53,864 bases of DNA from Actinomycetota bacterium (GTDB lineage: Bacteria; Actinomycetota; Thermoleophilia; Gaiellales; Gaiellaceae). Positions 23,651 to 31,232 of this stretch are shown piece by piece. Position 1 is the stretch's first letter. Each line of letters starts with the position of its first letter. The position numbers were made by a program, and so were the translations under genes. The stretch spans positions 1 to 53,864 of the forward strand of contig VAYM01000121.1 in the NCBI GenBank assembly GCA_005884945.1, written 5' to 3'. Under the pieces are notes generated by a model. That model was not told the DNA's origin and ran no database searches. It saw only the letters and a program-made list of their open reading frames with translations.

Positions 23651-26600
23651 TTGCGGCGCGTCTCACGGTTCCTGCGGCTTCTGGTGCTGGCCGCTGCCTG
23701 CTTCGGCGTCCTCTCGGCACCGACTGACGGAGCAACCCCGGTCACCGGGCCGCCGGGCACGGTCCTCGGGACTCCGTCGCAGGCCGGGACGGAGTCGATC
23801 GCGACCGGGTTCCAGGACAACGTCGTCTTCAGCGGCCTCCACCTCCCGACAGTCTTCCGCTTCGCCCCCGACGGGCGGATCTTCATCGCGGAGGACGACG
23901 GCGTGATCAAGGAGTACGACAGCCTGAGCGACCCGACGCCGACCGTCGTCGCCGATCTCAGCACCGAGGTCCAACGCTACTGGGACCGCGGGCTGCTCGG
24001 GATGGCGGTCGACCCGAACTTCCCGTCGTCTCCGTACCTCTACGTCCTGTACACGTACGACGCGCCGATCGGCGGAACCGCGCCCGTCTGGAACGACGCC
24101 TGCCCCACGCCGCCCGGGCCGACCACTGACGGCTGCGTCGTCAGCGGCCGGCTCTCCCGGCTCACGATCGATCCGAGCACCAATCACATGACGAACGAGC
24201 AGGTGTTGCTCAACGACTGGTGCCAGCAGTTCCCGAGCCACTCGATCGGCGACCTCCTCTTCGGCCCCGACGGGATGCTCTATCTCAGCGGGGGCGACGG
24301 CGCCAGCTTCAACGCCGTCGACTACGGCCAATACGGAGGCAGCGCCGGGAGCCCGACCCTTGCGAACCCGTGCGGGGACCCGCCGGGCGGCGCCGGGAGC
24401 GCACTCTTCCCCCCGACGGCCGAGGGCGGTGCGCTGCGGAGCCAGAGCGTCCGTCGCGCCGCCGGCGAGCCGGTCACCCTCAACGGATCGATCCTGCGGC
24501 TCGATCCCGCCACCGGAAATGCCGCGCCCGGCAACCCGCTCGCCTTGAACCCAAGCCCGAACGCCCAGCGGATCATCGCGTACGGAATGCGCAATCCGTT
24601 CCGATTCACCTTCCGGCCGGGGACGAGCGAGGTTTGGATCGGCGACGTCGGCTGGAACGACTGGGAGGAGATCAACCGGATCGTCAGCCCGACGGGGTCG
24701 CCGCCGAACTTCGGTTGGCCGTGCTACGAGGGGACGGGCCCGCAGTCGGGCTACCAGAGTGCCGGGCTCAACCTGTGCAACAGCCTCTACGGAGCCGGAG
24801 GCGCGAACTCCGGGACGTTCGGGAACACGACCGTCGGCACGCTCGTCGACTCGGCGACGGTGGGCTACAAAGAGGTCTCGCGGTATACGGCCGTCGGGAG
24901 CACGGTCACGAAGATCACCGGGTATGTCTCCGGACTCGGCGCGACGTCGGGGACGCAGCCGGTCAAGGCGGTCATCTATGCCGACAGCAGCGGCCGGCCC
25001 GGAGCGTTGCTCGGCACCTCCAACCAGGTCACCGTCACGGCGGGACAGGCATGGAACTGGGTCGACTTCACCTTCCCCAGCCCCGTCACCGTCTCCCCCG
25101 GGACGATCTGGATGGGCTACATCGCCGGCAGCGTGAACAACCTCACGCAGATGCGCTACATCAGCCAGAGCGGCGGCACCGCCTGGAACGTCAACACCGG
25201 CGGCTACGGCGCCGGGCCGACGAACCCCTTCGGAAGCTCCTCGATCTTCGGCGCCAGCTACTCGCTGTACGCGACGTACACGAATGGGTCGAGCACCACC
25301 CCCGCGACGCCGCCGTACTACACCTACGCACACACCGCGAGCATCGTCCCGAACGACGGCTGCCCGACCGGCGGCTCATCGGTCACCGGCGTCGCGTTCT
25401 ACAACGGCGGCTCGTATCCGTCCACCTACAACGGCGGGCTCTTCTTCGCCGACCACACGCGACAGTGCATCTGGTTCATGCGCGCGGGGTCGAACGGGCT
25501 GCCGGATCCGTCGCAGATCTCGTTGTTCGAAGGCGCGTCACCTGGGCCTACCGACCTGGAGATCGGACCAGGGGGAGATCTCTTCTACTGCGAATACGAC
25601 GGCGGGAAGATCCACCGGATCACGTATCTCAACAGCAACAGCCCGCCGGTCGCACGCGCGACGGCGTCGGCGACGAGCGGACCCGCGCCGCTCACTGTGA
25701 CCTTCGACGGCAGCACGTCCAGCGACCCGGATCCCGGCGACACGCTCACCTACTCCTGGGACCTGAACGGCGACGGCGTCTTCGGCGACTCGACCGCCGT
25801 CAGCCCGAGCTTCACGTATCAGACCGCCGGCACCTACGACGTGCAACTCCAGGTGACGGACAACCACGGCGCGTCGAACACCAGCAGTCCGATCACGATC
25901 ACGGTCGGCGCCGGGAACACGCCGCCCGTCCCGATGATCACGGCGCCGGCATCGACGCTCACGTGGCGCGTGGGCGACCTGATCAACTTCGCCGGCGACG
26001 CCACCGATCAAGAAGACGGGACGATCCCGGCTTCTGGGCTCTCGTGGACGATCATCCTCCACCATTGCTTCTCGCCGTCCAACTGCCACACCCACCTGAT
26101 CCAAACCTTCGCCGGCGTCTCCAGCGGAATGTTCAATGCCCCCGACCACCAGTACCCGTGCTGGCTGGAGATCCAGCTGACGGCGACGGACTCCGGTGGG
26201 ACGACGGCGACGACGAGCATCCGGCTCGATCCGCAGACGGTGAACCTCACGCTGGCGAGCTCGCCGACGGGCGCGCAGCTCGCACTCAATTCAGCCGCAG
26301 CGGCCGCACCGTACGCGACGACCGTCGTCATCGGCTCGAGCAACACGGTCAGCGCGCCCACGCCGCAGGCGATCGGCAGCGGCACGTACGCGTTCAGCAG
26401 CTGGTCCGACGGCGGCGCGCAGACGCACAACGTCACCGCGCCTGCGACGGACACGACCTACACGGCGACGTTCACGCAGACGGGAAGCTCAGGAACGTTC
26501 GGGAGAACGACGACCGGGACGCTCACCGACCGGGCGACGGTCGGTTACAAGGAAGTGTCGAAGTACACAGCAGTCGCGAGCAGTGTGACGAAGCTCACGG

Positions 26601-26974
26601 GATACATCTCGGGACTCGGCGCGACTGCGGGCACCCAACCCGTGAAAGCCGTGATCTACGCCAACAACAACGGTCGGCCGGGATCGCTGCTCGGCGTCTC
26701 GAACGAAGTCACGATCACCGCCGGACAGGCCTGGAGCTGGGTCGATTTCAACTTCGCCAGCCCGGTCACCGTCCCGGCGGGCACGGTCTGGATGGGCTAT
26801 ATCGCCGGCAGCGTCAACAACCTCACCCAGCTGAGCTACGTCAGTCAGACCGGCGGCACTGTCTGGAATGCCAACACCGGCGGCTACGGCGCGGGGCCGA
26901 CCAACCCCTTTGGCACTTCCTCCGTCTTCGGCGCCGGCTACGCGCTCTACGCGACGTATATCAACGGGCCCTAG
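23651..26974 (+). CDS. Secreted PQQ-type glucose/sorbosone dehydrogenase with PKD domain and two beta-sandwich modules
   Basis: About 1107 aa. Signal peptide (RFLRLLVLAAACFGVLSA), then a soluble-glucose-dehydrogenase-like propeller (LPTVFRFAPDGRIFIAEDDG, DRGLLGMAVDPNF, YGMRNPFRFTFRP, IGDVGWNDWEEINRI, NFGWPCYEG). The propeller is interrupted at residues 388-546 by a 159-aa module, then resumes (GVAFYNGGSYPSTYNGGLFF, DLEIGPGGDLFYCEYDGGKI). A PKD domain follows (about 665-750), then Ig/PKD-like linkers and a second copy of the module (948-1106) at the C-terminus. TTG at 23651 is chosen because GGAGG sits 6 nt upstream; the GTG at 23645 is too close. Probably acts on sugars or glycans outside the cell; cofactor use is inferred from family. 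Confidence 0.87.
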   Translation: MRRVSRFLRLLVLAAACFGVLSAPTDGATPVTGPPGTVLGTPSQAGTESIATGFQDNVVFSGLHLPTVFRFAPDGRIFIAEDDGVIKEYDSLSDPTPTVVADLSTEVQRYWDRGLLGMAVDPNFPSSPYLYVLYTYDAPIGGTAPVWNDACPTPPGPTTDGCVVSGRLSRLTIDPSTNHMTNEQVLLNDWCQQFPSHSIGDLLFGPDGMLYLSGGDGASFNAVDYGQYGGSAGSPTLANPCGDPPGGAGSALFPPTAEGGALRSQSVRRAAGEPVTLNGSILRLDPATGNAAPGNPLALNPSPNAQRIIAYGMRNPFRFTFRPGTSEVWIGDVGWNDWEEINRIVSPTGSPPNFGWPCYEGTGPQSGYQSAGLNLCNSLYGAGGANSGTFGNTTVGTLVDSATVGYKEVSRYTAVGSTVTKITGYVSGLGATSGTQPVKAVIYADSSGRPGALLGTSNQVTVTAGQAWNWVDFTFPSPVTVSPGTIWMGYIAGSVNNLTQMRYISQSGGTAWNVNTGGYGAGPTNPFGSSSIFGASYSLYATYTNGSSTTPATPPYYTYAHTASIVPNDGCPTGGSSVTGVAFYNGGSYPSTYNGGLFFADHTRQCIWFMRAGSNGLPDPSQISLFEGASPGPTDLEIGPGGDLFYCEYDGGKIHRITYLNSNSPPVARATASATSGPAPLTVTFDGSTSSDPDPGDTLTYSWDLNGDGVFGDSTAVSPSFTYQTAGTYDVQLQVTDNHGASNTSSPITITVGAGNTPPVPMITAPASTLTWRVGDLINFAGDATDQEDGTIPASGLSWTIILHHCFSPSNCHTHLIQTFAGVSSGMFNAPDHQYPCWLEIQLTATDSGGTTATTSIRLDPQTVNLTLASSPTGAQLALNSAAAAAPYATTVVIGSSNTVSAPTPQAIGSGTYAFSSWSDGGAQTHNVTAPATDTTYTATFTQTGSSGTFGRTTTGTLTDRATVGYKEVSKYTAVASSVTKLTGYISGLGATAGTQPVKAVIYANNNGRPGSLLGVSNEVTITAGQAWSWVDFNFASPVTVPAGTVWMGYIAGSVNNLTQLSYVSQTGGTVWNANTGGYGAGPTNPFGTSSVFGAGYALYATYINGP
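24812..25288 (+). repeat. Beta-sandwich module, copy 1 (nested in the dehydrogenase domain)
   Basis: 159 codons starting GTFGNTTVGT and ending SLYATYTNG. By direct count 125 of 159 residues are identical to copy 2, with no gaps. It sits in a loop of the propeller between NSLYGAGG and the TPPYYTYAH strand. The module resembles adhesion or carbohydrate-binding beta-sandwiches in secreted actinobacterial proteins; I cannot name the family. Confidence 0.85.
26492..26968 (+). repeat. Beta-sandwich module, copy 2 (C-terminal)
   Basis: 159 codons starting GTFGRTTTGT and ending ALYATYING, directly before the stop. Ungapped duplicate of copy 1; long DNA stretches such as the GYIAGSVNNLTQ region are nearly identical, so the duplication or conversion looks fairly recent. 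Confidence 0.85.
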
Positions 26975-27047
26975 CGGGGCTCGCGCCTCCGAATCCCTGA
27001 ATCGAGGGTCTCAATGACGGCGCTGACGGGCCGATGGACCCGCCAGA

Positions 27048-28580
27048 ATGCACCGCCGCCTTCAGGTCATTCTGTTTCTAGCCGCGCTTGCCTCGATTCT
27101 CGCAACGCCTTCGGCAAGTGGTGGCGCAGGCACGCCGCCTGGAAAGCAGCCGCCCGCGAACACGTCGCTGCCGACGATCGGCGGGACCCCTTTGCAGGGC
27201 TCGACGCTCTCCGCTTCGACAGGCGGCTGGTCCGGGACCGGCCTCGCCTTCGCGTATCAGTGGTACGGCTGCGACAGCAGCGGCGCGACCTGCTCGCCGC
27301 TCCCGAACCAGACGAGCTCGACGCACGCCGTCGCTGCGGGTGACGTCGGCAAGACGCTGCGGGTCGCAGTCGTCGCGACGAACAAGAACGGGACGGCGAC
27401 GGCAACGTCGCAGCAGACGTCGCTCGTGACCCCGCCGCCGTCGACGCCGCCGCCGACGACGACGACGACCACCACCACCACCACGACGACGACCACCACC
27501 ACGCCGACCACGACCACGACGACGCCGACGACGACCACGACGACCCCAACGTCGACGACGACCACCACGACGACGCCGGCGCCGCCGCCGCCGCCGCCCG
27601 GAAACCGCTTCGGCTTCTCGGCCGGCGGCAATCTCCAGAACTTCAGCTCGACGGATCTCAACCGGTATCTCGACGCCGCCAAGGCCGCGCACGCCGGCTG
27701 GATCCGCTTCGACATCAACTGGAACTCGATCCAGTACAACGGCCCGTCGTCGTACAACTGGACGGCGTTCGACAACGTGGTCAATGCAGCGCGCGCCCGG
27801 GGCATGCGCGTGCTCGGCATCCTCGCGTACACGCCTCCATGGGCACGAGCAACCGGCGTGACGACGTCACACACGCCGCCGGCAGACCTGAACACGTTCG
27901 CGACGTTCGCACGCACCGCCGCAGCGCACTTCGGACCGCTCGGCGTCCACGATTACGAGATCTGGAACGAGCCGAACATCGCCTCGTTCTGGTACCCCGG
28001 CCCCGACCCGGCCCGGTACACGCAGATGCTCAAGCTGTCCTACACCGCGATCAAGGCGGCCGACTCGTCGGCGTTCGTCGTCTCCGGCGGCCTCTCCCCT
28101 TACGGCTCGTACGGCCAGGCTGACGCCCAGCACATGAATCCGATCAACTTCCTCCAGTCGATGTACGCGAACGGAGCGCGCTCGAGCATGGACGCAGTCG
28201 GCTGGCACCCGTACGCGTTCCCATACGGGATCGGCTTTTACAGCTGGAGCGGGTGGTCCCAGATGTCCGCGACGAATCCGAGCGCACGGAGCGTGATGAC
28301 CGCGAACGGCGACGGCGCCAAGCAGCTGTGGTCGACCGAGTTCGGCGAGCCGACCGGCAGCTCGTCCCGCTCCGTCTCCGAAGCCGCTCAGGCCGCGTAC
28401 GTCACGGACACGTACGCCGCGCTTCGGAACTGGAGCTGGGCGGGCCCGGCCTTCTTCTACAGCTTCCACGACAACGGCACCGACCCGACGAACATCGAAG
28501 ACAACTTCGGCGTCCTCCACTACGACTGGAGCACGAAGCCGGCGTTCGGCGCCTTCCAGATCGCCGCCGCGGCCGGCTAG
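27048..28580 (+). CDS. Secreted glycoside hydrolase (clan GH-A, GH5/GH39-like) with poly-Thr linker
   Basis: 510 aa. Signal peptide (MHRRLQVILFLAALASILA), an Ig-like domain (about 40-125; LSASTGGWSGTGLAFAYQW...CDSSGATC), a Thr/Pro linker (about 128-184), and a TIM-barrel catalytic domain. The latter shows WIRFDINWNSIQ, the acid/base Glu308 in EIWNEPN, VGWHPYAFP and the candidate nucleophile Glu431 in LWSTEFGEPTG, the two catalytic carboxylates of clan GH-A. It probably cleaves or trims a polysaccharide, possibly the one made by this locus. No good Shine-Dalgarno precedes the ATG. It shares CTAG (28577-28580) with the convergent GT4. Confidence 0.87.
   Translation: MHRRLQVILFLAALASILATPSASGGAGTPPGKQPPANTSLPTIGGTPLQGSTLSASTGGWSGTGLAFAYQWYGCDSSGATCSPLPNQTSSTHAVAAGDVGKTLRVAVVATNKNGTATATSQQTSLVTPPPSTPPPTTTTTTTTTTTTTTTTPTTTTTTPTTTTTTPTSTTTTTTTPAPPPPPPGNRFGFSAGGNLQNFSSTDLNRYLDAAKAAHAGWIRFDINWNSIQYNGPSSYNWTAFDNVVNAARARGMRVLGILAYTPPWARATGVTTSHTPPADLNTFATFARTAAAHFGPLGVHDYEIWNEPNIASFWYPGPDPARYTQMLKLSYTAIKAADSSAFVVSGGLSPYGSYGQADAQHMNPINFLQSMYANGARSSMDAVGWHPYAFPYGIGFYSWSGWSQMSATNPSARSVMTANGDGAKQLWSTEFGEPTGSSSRSVSEAAQAAYVTDTYAALRNWSWAGPAFFYSFHDNGTDPTNIEDNFGVLHYDWSTKPAFGAFQIAAAAG
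27456..27575 (+). repeat. ACS trinucleotide tract encoding a poly-threonine linker
   Basis: About 40 codons, almost all ACG or ACC, broken by a few CCG/CCA and one TCG. It encodes the Thr-rich linker between the Ig-like and catalytic domains of the glycoside hydrolase. Such tracts are typical O-glycosylated linkers and may vary in length by slippage. Confidence 0.85.
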
Positions 28581-29602
28581 ACCGCTCGGCGATACGCCTC
28601 GACGTAACCCGCGGCCGATCGGCTCCAGCTGAACTGCGCCGCCCGCTCCGCGCCCGCAGCGGCGAGCCGCTCTCGAAGCTCCGCGTCCGTCGCAAGCCGG
28701 ACGAGCGCGTCGCTCCAGGCGTCCTCGTCGCCGGGATCGACCCGAAGGGCGGCCTCGCCTGCCGTCTCGTCGAGCGCGCTGCCGGTCGAGCAGACGACGG
28801 GAACGCCCCGAACCATCGCCTCGAGCGGCGGGAACCCGAATCCCTCCGCGAACGACGGCGTGGCGACGAACAGGGCGCCCGCGAACAACCCGTCCAGCTC
28901 GGCATCGGACACCCGTCCGCAGAGCTCGACCCCCGGCTCCCGGCGAAGCGCGGCCAGGATGTCGTCGGACGCATAGCCCGGGAGGCCGACCACGCGCCAG
29001 ACGGCCTCGAACCCGTCTCGGCGCGCTCGGCGCAAAGCCCGCAGAAGGCCGAGGTGATTCTTGCGCGGCTCGATCGTGGACACGGTCAGGAAGTACGGGC
29101 GCTCGAGCTCCGGGCGATACGTGACGTTCGACTCGGCGATTCCAGACGGCGCCGCGACGACGACGTCCGCGTCGATGGCGGGGCGGTGCTCGAGCAGCTG
29201 CTCTCTCGTCCACTCGGAGACGCAGACGATCTGCGCCGGTCGCTTCGCGACAGCCAGATCGAGCATGAAGGTCTTGTAGCGGGCGACGCGCCCCGGGAAC
29301 CATTCCGGGTTCTGGAGAAAGAAGACGTCGTGAATCGTCAGCAAGAACCGCGAACGACTGAGGACGAGGGGACGGAAGTCGCACAGGTGGACGAGGTCGT
29401 ATCGACGAGCGTCTAGAGGAAGACTGCATTGCTCGAACGTCAGGCGTCCGAGCTTGCTCTCGCGCAAGCGCCGGTCGGTCCAGCCACGGGCAACGTCGAT
29501 CCGGTCGCCGTCGGGCAGCGCCCCCGGCAGGGCGCGCGCGAGACCTTGGGCGACAGTTCCGATCCCGCCTTGCGTCTGATGCGCAGCCAGGAGGATCCTC
29601 AT
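28577..29602 (-). CDS. Glycosyltransferase family 4 (mannosyltransferase-like)
   Basis: 341 aa. GT-B enzyme: MRILLAAHQTQGGIGTVA, FLLTIHDVFFLQNPEWFP, CVSEWTREQLLEH, and the donor half YFLTVSTIEPRKNHLGLLRA with intact E-x7-E (SFAEGFGFPPLEAMVRG) and PVVCSTGSALDE. The IEPRKNH stretch is typical of WbaZ/RfaB-like mannosyl or rhamnosyl transferases. ATG at 29602, 4 nt after the stop of the next GT4, so co-translated. Confidence 0.9.
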   Translation of the reverse strand: MRILLAAHQTQGGIGTVAQGLARALPGALPDGDRIDVARGWTDRRLRESKLGRLTFEQCSLPLDARRYDLVHLCDFRPLVLSRSRFLLTIHDVFFLQNPEWFPGRVARYKTFMLDLAVAKRPAQIVCVSEWTREQLLEHRPAIDADVVVAAPSGIAESNVTYRPELERPYFLTVSTIEPRKNHLGLLRALRRARRDGFEAVWRVVGLPGYASDDILAALRREPGVELCGRVSDAELDGLFAGALFVATPSFAEGFGFPPLEAMVRGVPVVCSTGSALDETAGEAALRVDPGDEDAWSDALVRLATDAELRERLAAAGAERAAQFSWSRSAAGYVEAYRRAV

Positions 29603-29606
29603 CGAG

Positions 29607-30731
29607 CTAACCGCACGCCCGTTTGTATGCGATCTCGATCTCGGCGTCCGCGATCTCGCGGAGGCGTGCGACGAACCGCGGCTCCGCGAATCGGTCTGCG
29701 TGCGCGCGAAGCTCGCTCTCGTCCCACGAGCTCTCGAGAAGCCGACGGACGACGTCGACGATCTCGGACGCATCCGGACGGTCGAAGAAGAGCCCCGTCC
29801 TTCCCTCCACCACAGTGTCGAGGAACCCGCCCCAGCGCAGGACGGCTGCCGGCTTCCCGAAGGCCGCCGCTTCGAGGGGCGTGAGACCGAAGTCCTCGTG
29901 GGAGGCGGAGACCAACGCCTTGCTCGCGGCGTATAGCCAGCGGAGCTGATCGTCGGACACCTGCGGAAAGAAGGTGACGTTGCGCGCCGCGAGCGCGCGC
30001 AGCCGAGAGCCATCCGGTCCCGTCCCGACGACGACGAGGCGTTCCTCGGGAAGTCGCGCCAGCGCCCCGACGACGGCGTCGACGTTCTTGTACGTCAGCA
30101 GGCGGGAGACACAGAGCAGGAACCCCGGCTCGAGCCCGTCCAGCGGCTCTTGCGGGGCGCTCGGGTCGACGCCGTGCGGCGGCGGCAACACCTCGGCGTC
30201 ACGACCGTACACCTCCCGAATCCGCGCCCGGACGGCGGTCGAGTTCGCGAGGTATCGATCCGCGGAAGCAGCCGCCCGCCGGTCCCACCGTACGAGGTAT
30301 GGACGAAGGACTCCGAGCGCGAGCTTCGTCGCCGGGCCGCTCTCGCGCAGATACCGGTCCCGCTGGTAGAGCCACCGCGCGGGGGTGTGGCAGTAGACAA
30401 CCTTGCGCCCATTCACACGTGCACCGTGCGCCCAGCCGCTCGAGCTGCAGAAGACGACGGTTCCGTCGACGCCGAGCCGGTCGAACGCCGGCGCGAGCAA
30501 CGGGAGGGCGAGCCTGTGATGTCTGCGCAGGACGTGAACACGGTCGAGCGTCGATGTATGGACCTCGCGCTCGCCGAAGGCAGAGAACGTTCCCTCGGCG
30601 TCGAAGAGCGAGGTGTACAGGTCGGCCTGCGGGAACGCCTTCAGCATGGCGAGAACGACCCGCTCAGCGCCGCCGCGCTGCGTCAAATAGTCATGGACGA
30701 TCGCGACCGGAACTGGTGGCACGTCCGACAC
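29607..30731 (-). CDS. Glycosyltransferase family 4
   Basis: 374 aa: AIVHDYLTQRGGAERVV at the N-terminus (sugar acceptor half, with YCHTPARWLYQRDRYL), and LLCVSRLLTYKNVDAVVGAL, PQVSDDQLRWLYAA, SASHEDFGLTPLEAAAFG (E-x7-E) and PAAVLRWGGFLDTV in the donor half. This arrangement matches WbaZ/mannosyltransferase-B type enzymes. GTG start at 30731. First gene of a two-gene - strand unit with the GT4 ending at 28577. Confidence 0.9.
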   Translation of the reverse strand: MSDVPPVPVAIVHDYLTQRGGAERVVLAMLKAFPQADLYTSLFDAEGTFSAFGEREVHTSTLDRVHVLRRHHRLALPLLAPAFDRLGVDGTVVFCSSSGWAHGARVNGRKVVYCHTPARWLYQRDRYLRESGPATKLALGVLRPYLVRWDRRAAASADRYLANSTAVRARIREVYGRDAEVLPPPHGVDPSAPQEPLDGLEPGFLLCVSRLLTYKNVDAVVGALARLPEERLVVVGTGPDGSRLRALAARNVTFFPQVSDDQLRWLYAASKALVSASHEDFGLTPLEAAAFGKPAAVLRWGGFLDTVVEGRTGLFFDRPDASEIVDVVRRLLESSWDESELRAHADRFAEPRFVARLREIADAEIEIAYKRACG

Positions 30732-30821
30732 GGTAGTCCGACGGGCTGCCGAAACAGCCCGTCAGAGCGCAACGACAGAGCCGCCCACCGACGAGCGGGC
30801 GCGATCCGAGGTCGCCTTCGC

Positions 30822-31091
30822 CTAGGCCTTGCGACTCGCCATGCGGCGGATCGAAACCCCCGCGATGACGAGAAGCAACCCGCCACCGACGATCAACGCC
30901 AGATCCAGACCGGTGAAGGGCAGTGACCCGAGCGTCTTGCTCGCGGTCGCTCCCTGCACCTGCTGCTGCACGTTGCCGCCGGTGCCGTTGTACGTCCCAG
31001 GCTTCGGAGTCCCCGCTGCGACAGCGCTGCCGACGAACAGCAGCATGCTGACGACAGAGACGCAAAAGACTGTGATGTGAAGTCGCTTCAC
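30822..31091 (-). CDS. Small LPFTG-anchored surface protein
   Basis: 89 aa from the GTG at 31091, which has an excellent Shine-Dalgarno (GGGGAGAGG, 5 nt spacing). N-terminal signal peptide (KRLHITVFCVSVVSMLLFVG...AVAAG), a short mature part (TPKPGTYNGTGGNVQQQVQG), then the sorting-type signal SLPFTGLDL, a hydrophobic segment (LALIVGGGLLLVIAGVSI) and basic tail RRMASRKA. This is the LPxTG layout recognised by sortases; no sortase is in the window. The mature protein is under 50 residues, too small for an enzyme, perhaps a wall-linked anchor or glycan attachment peptide. Has its own strong promoter. Confidence 0.85.
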   Translation of the reverse strand: MKRLHITVFCVSVVSMLLFVGSAVAAGTPKPGTYNGTGGNVQQQVQGATASKTLGSLPFTGLDLALIVGGGLLLVIAGVSIRRMASRKA

Positions 31092-31134
31092 TGATTCCTC
31101 TCCCCGCAGAACACCCCTACCGCAGACGTTACAC

Positions 31135-31163
31135 AAGCTAGGCACAGCTCACCCGGGTGTCAA
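31135..31163 (-). promoter_or_regulatory. Strong sigma-70-type promoter of the LPFTG gene
   Basis: On the - strand TTGACA (complement of 31158-31163), exactly 17 nt, then TAGCTT (complement of 31135-31140). Start of transcription expected near 31128, giving a leader of about 37 nt that contains the Shine-Dalgarno. It is the best consensus promoter seen in the window. Confidence 0.65.
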
Positions 31164-31199
31164 TACCCAAGCGTCGATTCCGACCCGATGCAAACCGAT

Positions 31200-31231
31200 C
31201 GTTCACGAATTGAACGTTCACCCCGGTGAAC
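31200..31231. promoter_or_regulatory. Candidate operator array of alternating GTTCA/TGAAC half-sites
   Basis: Half-sites GTTCA (31201), TGAAC (31211), GTTCA (31216) and TGAAC (31227) form two inverted repeats: CGTTCA-5nt-TGAACG (31200-31216) and GTTCACC-2nt-GGTGAAC (31216-31231). The array lies about 75-100 nt upstream of the predicted LPFTG transcription start and just past the stop of the polymerase-like gene. It could bind an activator or repressor dimer pair; the factor is unknown. Confidence 0.4.
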
Positions 31232-31232
31232 A

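Noticed and set aside
27456-27575. ACS repeat tract as a possible CRISPR or minisatellite element
   Set aside because: It is in frame and encodes a Thr-rich linker between a signal-peptide/Ig domain and a catalytic domain; no spacers.
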